Positions 21,557 to 29,650 are shown, numbered from the stretch's first letter. The stretch: DNA of 36,580 nucleotides from Ga0077527 sp964533495 (GCA_964533495.1 CAZHJU010000029.1:1-36580), one strand, 5' to 3'. Program-made: numbers and translations. The notes: generated by a model from the letters alone, not told the origin.

Positions 21557-23010
21557 CCCTCGCGCAGCATGCGCTCGATCTCGGCGGCCGACCGTTCTTC
21601 CGGCGTCAGGCCGTCGGCGCCGGGCGTGCCCGCGCCGCCGTCGGAGGGGATGTTGATTTCGACGTTGCCGATGTCTTTCACCGCGGGCTTGTCGCCGAAG
21701 GCGCTGACCAGTTGCGGATAACCGATCACCAGCGCCAGCGCGATCAGCTGCACGACGATGAAGGGCAGGACGCCGCGGTAGATGTCGGCGGTGCTGACCT
21801 GTTTCGGCGCGACGCTGCGCAGGTAGAACAGCGCGAAGCCGAAGGGCGGCGTCAGGAAGGAGGTCTGCAGGTTGACGCCGATCATCACCGCGAACCACAC
21901 CGGATCGATGCCGAGCTTGGCGGCCACCGGCGCGAGCAGCGGCAGCAGGATGAAGGCGATCTCGAAGAAATCGAGGAAGAAGCCAAGCACGAAGATCATC
22001 AGGTGCACGACGAGCAGGAAGCCAACCTCGCCGCCGGGGATCAGCGTGAACAGGCGCTCGACCCAGAGATCGCCGTCGACCGCGCGGAAGGTCAGCGCGA
22101 ACACGGTCGAGCCGATCAGGATGAACATCACGAAGCTGGAGAGCTTCGTGGTCGAGTCGAGCGCTTCGCGCAGCATCTTCAGGCTGAGCCTGCGCTTGGC
22201 CGCCGCCAGAGCCAGCGCGCCGACCGCGCCCAGCGCGCCGCCCTCGGAGGGCGTGGCGACGCCGGCGAAGATCGAGCCCAGCACCAGAAAGACCAGCACC
22301 AGCGGCGGTACCATCACCAGCGCCGCGTGCCGGTACAGCGCCGCGCCGCGCAGGCGGCGCGCTTCGGGCGGCAGCGCCGGCGCCGCCGCGGGATTGACCA
22401 TCGAGATGATGAACACGTAACCCGCCATCAGCGCGACCAGCAGCAGTCCCGGCAGCACGGCGCCGGCGTAGATGTCGCCGACCGGCGCGCCCAGCACGTC
22501 GGCGAGCACGATCAGCACGATCGACGGCGGGATGATCTGCGCCAGCGTGCCGGAGGCGCAGATGACGCCGCTGGCGAGCCGCGGCGAGTATTGGTAGCGC
22601 AGCATCACCGGCAGCGAGATCAGCCCCATCGCGATCACCGAGGCGGCGATCACGCCGGTGGTCGCCGCGAGCAGCGCGCCGACGAAGATCACCGCGTAGG
22701 CGACGCCGCCGCGCAGCGGCCCGAACAACTGGCCGATGGCGTCGAGCAGGTCCTCGGCCATGCCGCTGCGCTCGAGCACGAGGCCCATGAAGGTGAAAAA
22801 GGGAATCGCCAGCAGCAGCGGGTTGGACATGATGCCGTAGAGCCGCTGCGGCAGCGCCTGCAGCAGTTCCGGCTGCAGCATGCCGAGCTCGAAGCCGATG
22901 AAGGCGAACAGCAGGCCGTTAGCGGCGAGCGCGAAAGCCACCGGGTAGCCCAGCAGCAGGAACACGGCAAGGCCGAGGAACATCAGCGGCGCCATCAGTT
23001 CGAAGGCCAT
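21550..23010 (-). CDS. dctM: TRAP transporter large permease DctM
   Basis: A 486-aa inner-membrane subunit that carries the substrate pathway in TRAP (sodium-coupled) uptake systems. Hallmarks: LLLGYPVAFALAANGLLFAF near the start, IPFFTFMGLVLERSGMAEDLLDAI, GGVAYAVIFVGALLAATTGVIAAS, and ASGTLAQIIPPSIVLIVLADV. The C-terminal half has GVNLQTSFLTPPFGFALFYL (the conserved 'q.sfltPPfG..lFyl'). About 13-14 helices; the length, slightly above the usual ~430, fits the larger DctM subclass. A polar tail (PSDGGAGTPGADGLTPEERS) ends the protein. dctQ lies upstream, separated by two repeat elements. Its binding protein is not adjacent. Confidence 0.93.
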   Translation of the reverse strand: MAFELMAPLMFLGLAVFLLLGYPVAFALAANGLLFAFIGFELGMLQPELLQALPQRLYGIMSNPLLLAIPFFTFMGLVLERSGMAEDLLDAIGQLFGPLRGGVAYAVIFVGALLAATTGVIAASVIAMGLISLPVMLRYQYSPRLASGVICASGTLAQIIPPSIVLIVLADVLGAPVGDIYAGAVLPGLLLVALMAGYVFIISMVNPAAAPALPPEARRLRGAALYRHAALVMVPPLVLVFLVLGSIFAGVATPSEGGALGAVGALALAAAKRRLSLKMLREALDSTTKLSSFVMFILIGSTVFALTFRAVDGDLWVERLFTLIPGGEVGFLLVVHLMIFVLGFFLDFFEIAFILLPLLAPVAAKLGIDPVWFAVMIGVNLQTSFLTPPFGFALFYLRSVAPKQVSTADIYRGVLPFIVVQLIALALVIGYPQLVSAFGDKPAVKDIGNVEINIPSDGGAGTPGADGLTPEERSAAEIERMLREGK

Positions 23011-23034
23011 GATTTGCGTCCGCCCCTATTCTGC

Positions 23035-23110
23035 CGTCACCCCGGCGCAGGCCGGGGTCCAGGGGTTTTGCGTCGATCCGTGCTGGATTCCGGCTTGCGC
23101 CGGAATGACG
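23035..23110. repeat. Intergenic palindromic repeat unit 1 ('GTCACCCC...GGAATGACG')
   Basis: CGTCACCCCGGCGCAGGCCG then GGGTCCAGG ... CTGGATTCCGGCTTGCG-CCGGAATGACG. The outer ends (GTCA/TGAC) and the inner CCGG...CCGG blocks pair. This type gives the spurious peptides VIPAQAGIQ and TPACAGVT and is common across proteobacteria. Confidence 0.75.
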
Positions 23111-23163
23111 TGCATGTGGCTTTTGCAGGGGTTGGCCGTGGTGACGCCAGCCTTTGATCTGCC

Positions 23164-23215
23164 GTCACCACGGCGAAAGCCGGGGTCCAGGGGGGCGATC
23201 CGCGCCGGAATGACG
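23164..23215. repeat. Intergenic palindromic repeat unit 2 (shortened)
   Basis: CGTCACCACGGCGAAAGCCG then GGGTCCAGG ... CGCGCCGGAATGACGG. Same family as unit 1 with a shorter right half. Both lie in the 235 bp between dctQ and dctM. Confidence 0.7.
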
Positions 23216-23245
23216 GCCGGGCGTTTCGTGAATGCGGCCGGCATG

Positions 23246-23785
23246 TCAGCGTTCCGCGAGGCCGTCTGTTCCGCCGGCCGGCGGCGTTGCGCCGAGCAGC
23301 GCGAACTTCTTGATGGTTTCCGAGGCGCCCTGCAGGATCAGCAGCGCGAAGGCCACGGGCACCGCGAGCTTGATCGGCCAGCGCAGCAGGCCGCCGGCGT
23401 CGGTGGAGACTTCGCCGATGCGCCAGGATTCGAGGAACGCCGCCCAGCCGAACCAGAGCATGATTGCGCTGACTGGCAGCAGCATGAAGACATGCCCGAA
23501 GATGTCGATCCAGGCCTGCGCGCGCGGCGACAGGCGGCCGCAGACGAGATCGATGCGCACGTGGGCGTTGTGCTTCAGCGTGTAGCCCGCGGCGCCGAGG
23601 AACACCAGCGTGTAGAGGTACCACTGGATTTCGAGCAGGCCGTTGGAGCTGTAGCTGAAGCCGTAGCGGGAGACCGCGTTGCCGGCGCTGATCAGGGTGC
23701 AGGCGAGCACCAGCCAGCAGGCGCCGCGGCCGATGGCTTCGTTCAGTGCGTCGATGGCGCGCGACAGCGCCAGCAGCGGTTTCAT
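23246..23785 (-). CDS. dctQ: TRAP transporter small permease DctQ
   Basis: A 179-aa membrane protein with four hydrophobic segments. CWLVLACTLISAGNAVSRYG and SSNGLLEIQWYLYTLVFLGAA are typical of DctQ ('.n...RY.......w..El....f.wl.flGaa'), and GYTLKHNAHVRIDLVCGRL is its best-conserved motif. Start chosen at the ATG at 23785 (MKPLLALSRAID); the frame to 23923 adds non-membrane residues that overlap the divergent promoter region. It is the first gene of a dctQ-dctM unit read leftwards, with 235 bp of repeats before dctM. Works with DctM and an external binding protein. Confidence 0.9.
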   Translation of the reverse strand: MKPLLALSRAIDALNEAIGRGACWLVLACTLISAGNAVSRYGFSYSSNGLLEIQWYLYTLVFLGAAGYTLKHNAHVRIDLVCGRLSPRAQAWIDIFGHVFMLLPVSAIMLWFGWAAFLESWRIGEVSTDAGGLLRWPIKLAVPVAFALLILQGASETIKKFALLGATPPAGGTDGLAER

Positions 23786-23869
23786 GATGCGGATGCCCCC
23801 CCTTGCGGAAGCCGACATCATAAGGGCTTCGGGCCGGCGCCAGCAGGGGGAGGCGACGGTTCCGCATGA

Positions 23870-23875
23870 TAAAAT
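23870..23875 (+). promoter_or_regulatory. Possible -10 element (TAAAAT) of glyA
   Basis: GCATGATAAAATCC is the only AT-rich stretch in the 163-bp divergent dctQ/glyA spacer, about 75 bp before the glyA ATG. No clear -35. Confidence 0.3.
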
Positions 23876-23948
23876 CCGGGCCTGTTCCGGCCATTTCGGC
23901 CCAATCCGGTCACCGTCGAGCATTTTTCATATTCCCCCCATATCCCCC

Positions 23949-25196
23949 ATGTCCCTTTCCAACAGCAAACTCGAAACCACCGATCCCGAACTGTTCCAGG
24001 CCATCCGCCAGGAAGCGCAGCGCCAGGAAGACCACATCGAGCTGATCGCCTCGGAGAACTACGCGAGCCCCGCGGTGCTGCAGGCCCAGGGCTCGGTGCT
24101 GACCAACAAGTACGCCGAGGGTTATCCCGGCAAGCGTTACTACGGCGGCTGCGAATACGTGGACATCGCGGAAAGGCTCGCGATCGAGCGCGCGAAGGCG
24201 CTGTTCGGGGCGGGTTATGCCAACGTGCAGCCGCATTCCGGTGCGCAGGCCAATGCCGCGGTGTTCCTCGCCGTGCTGAAGCCGGGCGACACCATCCTCG
24301 GCATGCGGCTCTCCGACGGCGGCCACCTGACCCACGGCGCCAAGGTCAACGTCAGCGGCAAGTACTACAACGCCGTGAGTTACGGCCTCGATCCGAAGAC
24401 CCAGGCCATCAACTACGACGAGGTCGCCGAACTGGCGAAAACCCACAAGCCGAAGCTGATCGTCGCCGGCGCCTCGGCCTACGCGCTGGCGATCGACTGG
24501 AAAAAATTCCGCGAAATCGCCGACAGCGTCGGCGCGCGGCTGATGGCCGACATGGCGCACTACGCCGGCCTCGTCGCCGCGGGGCTTTATCCGAGCCCGG
24601 TGGGCATCGCCGATTTCGTGACCACGACCACGCACAAGACGCTGCGCGGCCCGCGCGGCGGACTGATCCTCGCCGCCGCGGAGCACGAGAAGATCCTCAA
24701 CTCCGCGGTGTTCCCCGGTTCGCAGGGCGGCCCGCTGATGCACGTCATCGCCGCCAAGGCGGTGGCGCTGAAGGAGGCGATGAGCCCGGAGTTCCGCGCC
24801 TACCAGCAGCAGGTGCTCGACAACGCGCGCACGATGGCGAAGGTGGTCCAGCAGCGCGGATACCGCATCGTCTCCGGCCGCACCGACTGCCACCTGTTCC
24901 TGCTCGACCTGCGCGACAAGCCGGTGACCGGCATCGAGGCCGAACAGGCGCTGGGCCGTGCGCACATGACGGTCAACAAGAACGCGGTGCCCGACGACAC
25001 CCGCCCGCCGACGGTGACCAGCGGCGTGCGCATCGGCTCGCCGGCAATGACCACCCGCGGCTTCGGCGCGCCGGAAGCCGAAAAACTCGGCGGCCTGATC
25101 GCCGACGTGCTCGACGCGCCGCAGGACGAAGCCGTCATCGCCCGCGTCCGCGGCGAGGTCAAGGCGCTGTGCGACAGATTTCCGGTTTATAAGTGA
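23949..25196 (+). CDS. glyA: Serine hydroxymethyltransferase
   Basis: A 415-aa PLP enzyme that interconverts serine and glycine and feeds one-carbon units to tetrahydrofolate. HIELIASENYASPAVLQAQG, KYAEGYPGKRYYGGCEYVD, and the PLP site TTTTHKTLRGPRGG with Lys230 are all intact. PSPVGIADFVTTTTHKTL and TSGVRIGSPAMTTRGFG are also standard. Length is normal. The ATG at 23949 matches the family start (xxLExTDPELFQAI). The nrdR/rib run follows, an order common in betaproteobacteria; the spacer carries a heptad inverted repeat. Confidence 0.97.
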   Translation: MSLSNSKLETTDPELFQAIRQEAQRQEDHIELIASENYASPAVLQAQGSVLTNKYAEGYPGKRYYGGCEYVDIAERLAIERAKALFGAGYANVQPHSGAQANAAVFLAVLKPGDTILGMRLSDGGHLTHGAKVNVSGKYYNAVSYGLDPKTQAINYDEVAELAKTHKPKLIVAGASAYALAIDWKKFREIADSVGARLMADMAHYAGLVAAGLYPSPVGIADFVTTTTHKTLRGPRGGLILAAAEHEKILNSAVFPGSQGGPLMHVIAAKAVALKEAMSPEFRAYQQQVLDNARTMAKVVQQRGYRIVSGRTDCHLFLLDLRDKPVTGIEAEQALGRAHMTVNKNAVPDDTRPPTVTSGVRIGSPAMTTRGFGAPEAEKLGGLIADVLDAPQDEAVIARVRGEVKALCDRFPVYK

Positions 25197-25199
25197 TAG

Positions 25200-25285
25200 C
25201 GATGAGCGCGGAGCGATGAGCGATGAATGAAAACCGCCGCATTGCCGAGCGCCCCCGTTCATCGCTCATCGTTCATCGTTCATCG
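25200..25285. repeat. Inverted heptad repeat between glyA and nrdR
   Basis: The right arm is four tandem heptads, TTCATCG/CTCATCG/TTCATCG/TTCATCG (25258-25285). The left arm carries the complement, CGATGAG at 25200, 25214 and CGATGAA at 25221. A perfect 14-bp pair (25214-25227 with 25258-25271) could form a hairpin with a 30-base loop. It almost fills the 97-bp spacer and ends 8 bp before the nrdR ATG. Confidence 0.7.
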
Positions 25286-25293
25286 CTGCCCTC

Positions 25294-25755
25294 ATGAAGT
25301 GTCCTTTCTGCAAATCGGACGAAACCCAGGTCATCGACTCCCGCGAGAGCGATGACGGGGACACCATCCGCCGCCGCCGCAAGTGCGTGGCCTGCAGCAA
25401 GCGCTTCACGACCTACGAAACCGTCGAGCTGCGCATGCCGCAGGTGGTCAAGCAGGACGGCAGCCGCGCGGAATTCGACCTTGCCAAGCTGCGCACCAGC
25501 TTCATGCGCGCGCTGCACAAGCGGCCGGTGCCGACGCCGCTGGTGGACGAGGCCATCGGCACGCTGACCAACGAGCTGCTGTCGCTGGGCGAGCGCGAGG
25601 TGCCGGCGCGGCGCGTCGGCGAGATGGTCATGCGCGAGCTGAAGAAACTCGACGAAGTGGCCTACATCCGCTTCGCTTCCGTCTACCGCAGCTTCCAGGG
25701 CGTCGACGATTTCACCGACGCGATCAAGGAAGTGCGCAAGCCGGGCCGCAAGTAG
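25294..25755 (+). CDS. nrdR: Transcriptional repressor NrdR
   Basis: A 153-aa regulator of ribonucleotide reductase genes. The N-terminal zinc ribbon uses C3, C6, C31 and C34 (MKCPFCKSDETQVIDSR ... KCVACSKRF). The ATP-cone domain follows (PQVVKQDGSRAEFDLAKLRT, then VPARRVGEMVMRELKKLDEV) and binds ATP/dATP to control DNA binding. Length is standard. No NrdR box pair is expected here because the targets are nrd genes elsewhere. ribD starts 26 bp downstream, the usual arrangement. Confidence 0.97.
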   Translation: MKCPFCKSDETQVIDSRESDDGDTIRRRRKCVACSKRFTTYETVELRMPQVVKQDGSRAEFDLAKLRTSFMRALHKRPVPTPLVDEAIGTLTNELLSLGEREVPARRVGEMVMRELKKLDEVAYIRFASVYRSFQGVDDFTDAIKEVRKPGRK

Positions 25756-25781
25756 GCGGCTTCGCTGCCGCCGACCCCGAC

Positions 25782-26864
25782 ATGTTCACGCCCGACGATC
25801 ACCGCCATATGGCTTATGCGCTGGAACTCGCGGCGCGCGGCCTGTACACGACCACGCCGAATCCGCGCGTCGGCTGCGTGATCGTCGGCGACGGTCGGGT
25901 GGTCGGCGAGGGCTGGCATGAAAAGGCCGGCGCCGCGCATGCCGAGCCGATCGCGCTGGAGCTCGCGCGCAAACAGGCGGCCGGCGCGACGGTATATGTC
26001 ACGCTCGAACCCTGCGCCCACCACGGCCGCACGCCGCCCTGCGTCGATGCGCTGCTGAAGGCGAAGCCGGCGCGGGTGGTGGCGGCGATGCAGGACCCCA
26101 ATCCGGAAACCGCGGGCAGGGGTTTCGAGCGGCTGCGCGCCGCCGGCATCGCGGTCGATGTCGGGCTGATGGAGAACGAGGCGCGCGAACTCAATATCGG
26201 ATTCGTGTCGCGCATGACCCGCGGCAGGCCCTGGGTGCGGATGAAGGTCGCGGCGAGCCTCGACGGCCGCACCGCGCTGGCCAACGGGCAGAGCCAGTGG
26301 ATCACCGGCCCCGATGCGCGCTGCGACGGCCATGCCTGGCGCGCGCGCGCCTGCGCGGTGCTGACGGGCGTGGGCACGGTCAAGGACGACGATCCACAGC
26401 TCAACGTGCGCGAGGTGCAGACCACTCGCCAGCCGCTGCGCGTGGTGGTGGACAGCAGGATGCAGACGCCGCTGACGGCGAAGGTGCTCGGTCCCGGCAC
26501 GATCATCGCCGCCGCCGGCGCCGACGTGCCGCGCACGGTGGCGCTGCGCGCGAAAGGCGCCGAAGTCGTGGTGCTGCCCAACCACGAAGGCAAGGTCGAA
26601 CTGCCGGCGCTGCTGCAGGAACTGGCGCGGCGCGGCTGCAACGAAGTGCACGTCGAGGCCGGTCACAAGCTGAACGGCTCGCTGCTCGACGAGGGGCTGG
26701 TCGACGAACTGCTGGTCTACATGGCGCCCTGCATCCTCGGCGACACCGCGCAGGGTATGTTCCACCTGCCGCCGCTGGAAAATCTCGGTGGGCGGCGCCA
26801 ACTGAAGATCATGGACGTGGCGCGGGTCGGCGACGACCTGCGCATTCTGGCGAGGCCCGCATAA
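25782..26864 (+). CDS. ribD: Bifunctional riboflavin deaminase-reductase RibD
   Basis: A 360-aa enzyme performing the second and third steps of riboflavin synthesis: deamination of the pyrimidine and reduction of the ribosyl side chain. Deaminase domain: AAHAEPIAL with H53 and E55, and EPCAHHGRTPPC with C78 and C87 as zinc ligands. Reductase domain: PWVRMKVAASLDGRTALANG, SQWITGPDAR, VLTGVGTVKDDDPQLNVR, and a C-terminal VHVEAGHKLNGSLLDEGLVDE. Start at the ATG at 25782 gives the standard N-terminus. Its stop overlaps the ribE start (TAATG). Confidence 0.96.
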   Translation: MFTPDDHRHMAYALELAARGLYTTTPNPRVGCVIVGDGRVVGEGWHEKAGAAHAEPIALELARKQAAGATVYVTLEPCAHHGRTPPCVDALLKAKPARVVAAMQDPNPETAGRGFERLRAAGIAVDVGLMENEARELNIGFVSRMTRGRPWVRMKVAASLDGRTALANGQSQWITGPDARCDGHAWRARACAVLTGVGTVKDDDPQLNVREVQTTRQPLRVVVDSRMQTPLTAKVLGPGTIIAAAGADVPRTVALRAKGAEVVVLPNHEGKVELPALLQELARRGCNEVHVEAGHKLNGSLLDEGLVDELLVYMAPCILGDTAQGMFHLPPLENLGGRRQLKIMDVARVGDDLRILARPA

Positions 26865-27472
26865 TGTTCACCGGCATCGTCGCGGCCGTCGGCCGCATCG
26901 CGAAAATCGATCCGGCACCGGGCGGCCTGCGCCTGCGTATCGACACCGGCGGGCTGGACATGGGCGATGTTGCGCTGGGCGACAGCATCGCGGTCGGCGG
27001 CGTCTGCCTGACCGTGGTGGCCTTCGACCGGGCGCATTTCGAAGCCGAGGTATCGCAGGCGACGCTGTCGGTGGTCGCGGGCTTCGCCGCGGGCGCGCCG
27101 GTCAATCTCGAAAAGGCGCTGCGGCTCGCCGACCGCCTCGGCGGCCATCTGGTGACCGGGCATGTCGACGGCACCGGCACGGTATCGCGCTTCGACGCGG
27201 TGGGGGATAATCGGCGCCTCGCCGTCGAGGCGCCGCGGGCCATCGCGCGTTACATCGCGCGCAAGGGCTCGGTGGCGGTGGACGGCGTCAGCCTGACGGT
27301 GAACGCGGTGGACGGCGACGTTTTCGAGGTGAACCTGATCCCGCATACCCTTGGCGCGACGACGCTGCGCGACCTGCGGCCGGGCGCGAAGGTCAACCTC
27401 GAGGTGGACATGCTGGCGCGGTACGTGGAGCGGCTGCACGAAACGGCCGCAGGCAAGGAAACAGGATCTTGA
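26864..27472 (+). CDS. ribE: Riboflavin synthase alpha subunit
   Basis: A 202-aa enzyme that dismutates two 6,7-dimethyl-8-ribityllumazine molecules to riboflavin. It has the two lumazine-binding repeats, each starting with the same pattern: MFTGIVAAVGRIAKI for the first and HLVTGHVDGTGTVSRF for the second. GDSIAVGGVCLTV and GSVAVDGVSLTVN are the paired ligand-binding motifs. Starts on the ribD stop (TAATG), so translation is coupled; it overlaps the longer possible ribBA start by four bases. Confidence 0.96.
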   Translation: MFTGIVAAVGRIAKIDPAPGGLRLRIDTGGLDMGDVALGDSIAVGGVCLTVVAFDRAHFEAEVSQATLSVVAGFAAGAPVNLEKALRLADRLGGHLVTGHVDGTGTVSRFDAVGDNRRLAVEAPRAIARYIARKGSVAVDGVSLTVNAVDGDVFEVNLIPHTLGATTLRDLRPGAKVNLEVDMLARYVERLHETAAGKETGS

Positions 27473-27489
27473 AATCGGGAAAAGACGAC

Positions 27490-28590
27490 GTGGCGATCAG
27501 CCCCACCGAGGAAATCATCGCCGAGATGCGCGCCGGGCGCATGGTGGTGCTCGTCGACGAGGAAGACCGCGAGAACGAGGGCGATCTGGTGCTGGCGGCG
27601 GAGTTCGCCACGGCCGAGGCCGTCAATTTCATGGCGCGTTACGGCCGCGGGCTGATCTGCCTGACGCTGACCGAGGCGCGCTGCCGGCAACTGAACCTGC
27701 CGCTGATGGTCAGCAACAACCGCTCGCCGATGGGCACCAACTTCACGCTGTCGATCGAGGCGGCGGAGGGCGTCACCACCGGCATCTCGGCGGCCGACCG
27801 CGCGAAGACGGTGCAGGCGGCGATCCGCGCCGACGCCAGTCCCGCGGACATCGTGCAGCCGGGCCACATCTTTCCGCTGATGGCGCAGGACGGCGGCACG
27901 CTGGTGCGCGCGGGACACACGGAGGCGGGCTGCGACCTCGCACGGCTGGCGGGCCTGACGCCGGCGGCGGTGATCTGCGAAATCCTGAAGGACAACGGCG
28001 AGATGGCGCGGCTGCCGGACCTGGTACCCTTCGCCGCGGAACACAATCTCAAGATCGGCACCATCACCGACCTGATCCAGTACCGCAGCGCCACCGAATC
28101 GCTGGTGAAGCGCGCGGCCGGGCGCGACATCGAGACCGCGCACGGGCCGTTCCGGCTGGTCGCCTACACCGAAACCGCGGGGCAGCAGACCCATCTCGCG
28201 CTGGTGCGCGGCAGCTTCACGGCGAAGGACGAGGTGCCGGTGCGGGTGCACGAACCGGTGTCGCTGATCGACCTGCTCGACACCGGCGCGACCAGCCATT
28301 CCTGGAATCTGCACGACGCGATGGCGGCGATCGCGCGCGAGGGCCGCGGCGTGATCGTCCTGCTGCACCGCCAGGAAACGGCGGCGGAGCTGCTCGAGCG
28401 CGCGCGGCCGCAGCACGAGCGCGGCGGCCCGGCGAAGATCGTGCTGCGCAACTACGGCATCGGCGCGCAGATCCTGCGCGACCTCGGCGTGAAGAAGATG
28501 CGCCTGTTGGCGCAGCCGCTGCGCATGCCGAGCATGGCGGGTTTCGATCTCGAGGTGACGGGTTACATGCAGCCGCCGGACAGGGGTTGA
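27490..28590 (+). CDS. ribBA: 3,4-dihydroxy-2-butanone-4-phosphate synthase with degenerate GTP cyclohydrolase II domain
   Basis: About 366 aa. The N-terminal domain converts ribulose-5-phosphate to the four-carbon riboflavin precursor and is intact: VVLVDEEDRENEGDLVLAAE (acidic metal site from Asp23), SPMGTNFTLSIEA, and RAGHTEAGCDLARLAGL. The C-terminal half has the RibA fold (RNYGIGAQILRDLGVKKMRL) but lacks the Cys-x-Cys zinc motif (normally ECLTGD...RCDCG); the matching place reads VRVHEPVSLIDLLDTGATSH. GTP cyclohydrolase II activity is therefore unlikely. Start: GTG at 27490 (MAISPTEEII) fits the family; a TTG at 27469 would add seven residues. Confidence 0.93.
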   Translation: MAISPTEEIIAEMRAGRMVVLVDEEDRENEGDLVLAAEFATAEAVNFMARYGRGLICLTLTEARCRQLNLPLMVSNNRSPMGTNFTLSIEAAEGVTTGISAADRAKTVQAAIRADASPADIVQPGHIFPLMAQDGGTLVRAGHTEAGCDLARLAGLTPAAVICEILKDNGEMARLPDLVPFAAEHNLKIGTITDLIQYRSATESLVKRAAGRDIETAHGPFRLVAYTETAGQQTHLALVRGSFTAKDEVPVRVHEPVSLIDLLDTGATSHSWNLHDAMAAIAREGRGVIVLLHRQETAAELLERARPQHERGGPAKIVLRNYGIGAQILRDLGVKKMRLLAQPLRMPSMAGFDLEVTGYMQPPDRG

Positions 28591-28640
28591 GCCGGCGATT
28601 CGGTAAACAACAAGTGGTTGGGTAAGGACTGGACAAGGAC

Positions 28641-29129
28641 ATGGCGCGTTACGACGACATCGAGGAACTGGAACCGGAGCACGACGGCGCGGGGCTGCGC
28701 ATCGGCATCGTGATGGGGCGTTTCAATGTCGACGTCGGCGACGGGCTGCTGTCGGCCTGCACCGCGGCGCTGGCGAAGATGGGCGTCGCCAAAAAGGACA
28801 TGCGCATCGTCAGTGTGCCGGGCGCGCTGGAAATCCCGCTGGCGCTGAAGGCGATGGCGATCAGCGGCCATTACGACGCGCTGGTGGCGCTGGGCGCGGT
28901 GATCCGCGGCGAGACCTACCATTTCGAGATCGTGTCCAACGAATCCTCGCGCGGCATCACTGACGTGCAACTCGAGACCGGCGTGCCGGTGGCCAACGGC
29001 ATCCTCACCACCGAGAACGACGAGCAGGCGGAGGCGCGCATGGCGCAGAAGGGCGCCGACTGCGCGCTCGCCGCGGTGGAGATGGCGCGGCTGATGCAGC
29101 GCCTGAAGTGCGACGCGGAAAATGTTTGA
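28641..29129 (+). CDS. ribH: 6,7-dimethyl-8-ribityllumazine synthase
   Basis: A 162-aa lumazine synthase, the penultimate riboflavin enzyme, which usually assembles as a 60-mer or decamer. IGIVMGRFNVDVGDGLL binds the pyrimidine; VSVPGALEIPLALKAM and GAVIRGETYHFEIVSNESS with catalytic His94 are conserved; PVANGILTTENDEQAEAR is the C-terminal signature. An AAGGAC ribosome site precedes the ATG. The N-terminus (ARYDDIEELEPEHDGAG) is longer than in E. coli. The stop is followed after 4 bp by AT-rich repeat copy D, then nusB. Confidence 0.97.
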   Translation: MARYDDIEELEPEHDGAGLRIGIVMGRFNVDVGDGLLSACTAALAKMGVAKKDMRIVSVPGALEIPLALKAMAISGHYDALVALGAVIRGETYHFEIVSNESSRGITDVQLETGVPVANGILTTENDEQAEARMAQKGADCALAAVEMARLMQRLKCDAENV

Positions 29130-29133
29130 TTAC

Positions 29134-29166
29134 TTTAAGTATTTGTTTTTAAACGATAATTTTATG
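29134..29166 (+). repeat. AT-rich dispersed repeat, copy D (ribH-nusB spacer)
   Basis: TTTAAGTATTTGTTTTTA then AACGATAATTTTATG. Diverged from copies B and C but alignable along the full length. It fills half of the 66-bp spacer between ribH and nusB. Confidence 0.65.
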
Positions 29167-29195
29167 CCGCACGGTGTGTGGCTGCACACCGGAAG

Positions 29196-29633
29196 ATGAT
29201 GAAATCGAATCGCCGCCGTTCGCGTGAATTTGCGCTGCAGGGGCTTTATCAGTGGCAGCTCGCGGGCACCGACCCCGTGACCATCGCCGCGCAACTCGGC
29301 GAAGCCGAGGATTTCGGCAAGGTCGACGCCGAGTACTTCACGAAGCTGCTCGACGGCGCGGTCGACGGCGCGGCCGAGATGGAGCAGCGCATCGCGCCGC
29401 TGCTCGACCGCGCCTACAAAAGCCTGTCGCCGGTGGAGCGCGGCATCCTGCTGCTCGCGGGTTACGAGTTCATGCACTGCCCGGAGGTGCCGTACCGGGT
29501 GGTGATCAACGAGGCGATCGAGCTGGCCAAGTCCTTCGGCGGCACCGACGGCCACAAGTACGTCAACGGCGTGCTCGACAGGATGGCGGCGCAGCTGCGC
29601 GCGCCGGAGGTGCAGGCCGCCGGACGCGGTTGA
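29196..29633 (+). CDS. nusB: Transcription antitermination factor NusB
   Basis: About 145 aa. NusB binds boxA RNA with NusE (S10) in rRNA antitermination. RRRSREFALQGLYQWQLAG is the family N-terminus; LSPVERGILLLAGYEFMHC, PYRVVINEAIELAKSFGGTDG-HKYVNGVLDR is the diagnostic C-terminal block. Two ATGs in a row (29196, 29199) follow GGAAG; the GTG at 29178 is an alternative without a ribosome site. Typically follows ribH as here. Confidence 0.96.
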   Translation: MMKSNRRRSREFALQGLYQWQLAGTDPVTIAAQLGEAEDFGKVDAEYFTKLLDGAVDGAAEMEQRIAPLLDRAYKSLSPVERGILLLAGYEFMHCPEVPYRVVINEAIELAKSFGGTDGHKYVNGVLDRMAAQLRAPEVQAAGRG

Positions 29634-29650
29634 AGACTGGAGAACGGGTG

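Noticed and set aside
21532..23157. 541-codon plus-strand frame opposite dctM
   Set aside because: Gln/His/Arg/Asp-rich composition typical of antisense to a GC-rich gene; no ribosome site or domain, while dctM on the other strand is unmistakable.
23026..23244. 72-codon minus-strand frame with VIPAQAGIQ
   Set aside because: Translation of a known type of palindromic intergenic repeat, not a gene.
23910..25262. 450-codon minus-strand frame opposite glyA
   Set aside because: Antisense shadow of glyA, rich in Arg/His/Val with no motif.
25258..25285. Tandem TTCATCG units as a CRISPR or VNTR array
   Set aside because: Seven-base units without spacers; annotated as a simple inverted repeat.
25756..25781. 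FMN riboswitch ahead of the riboflavin genes
   Set aside because: Only 26 bp separate nrdR and ribD, and no RFN-element consensus is seen here or before ribBA or ribH.
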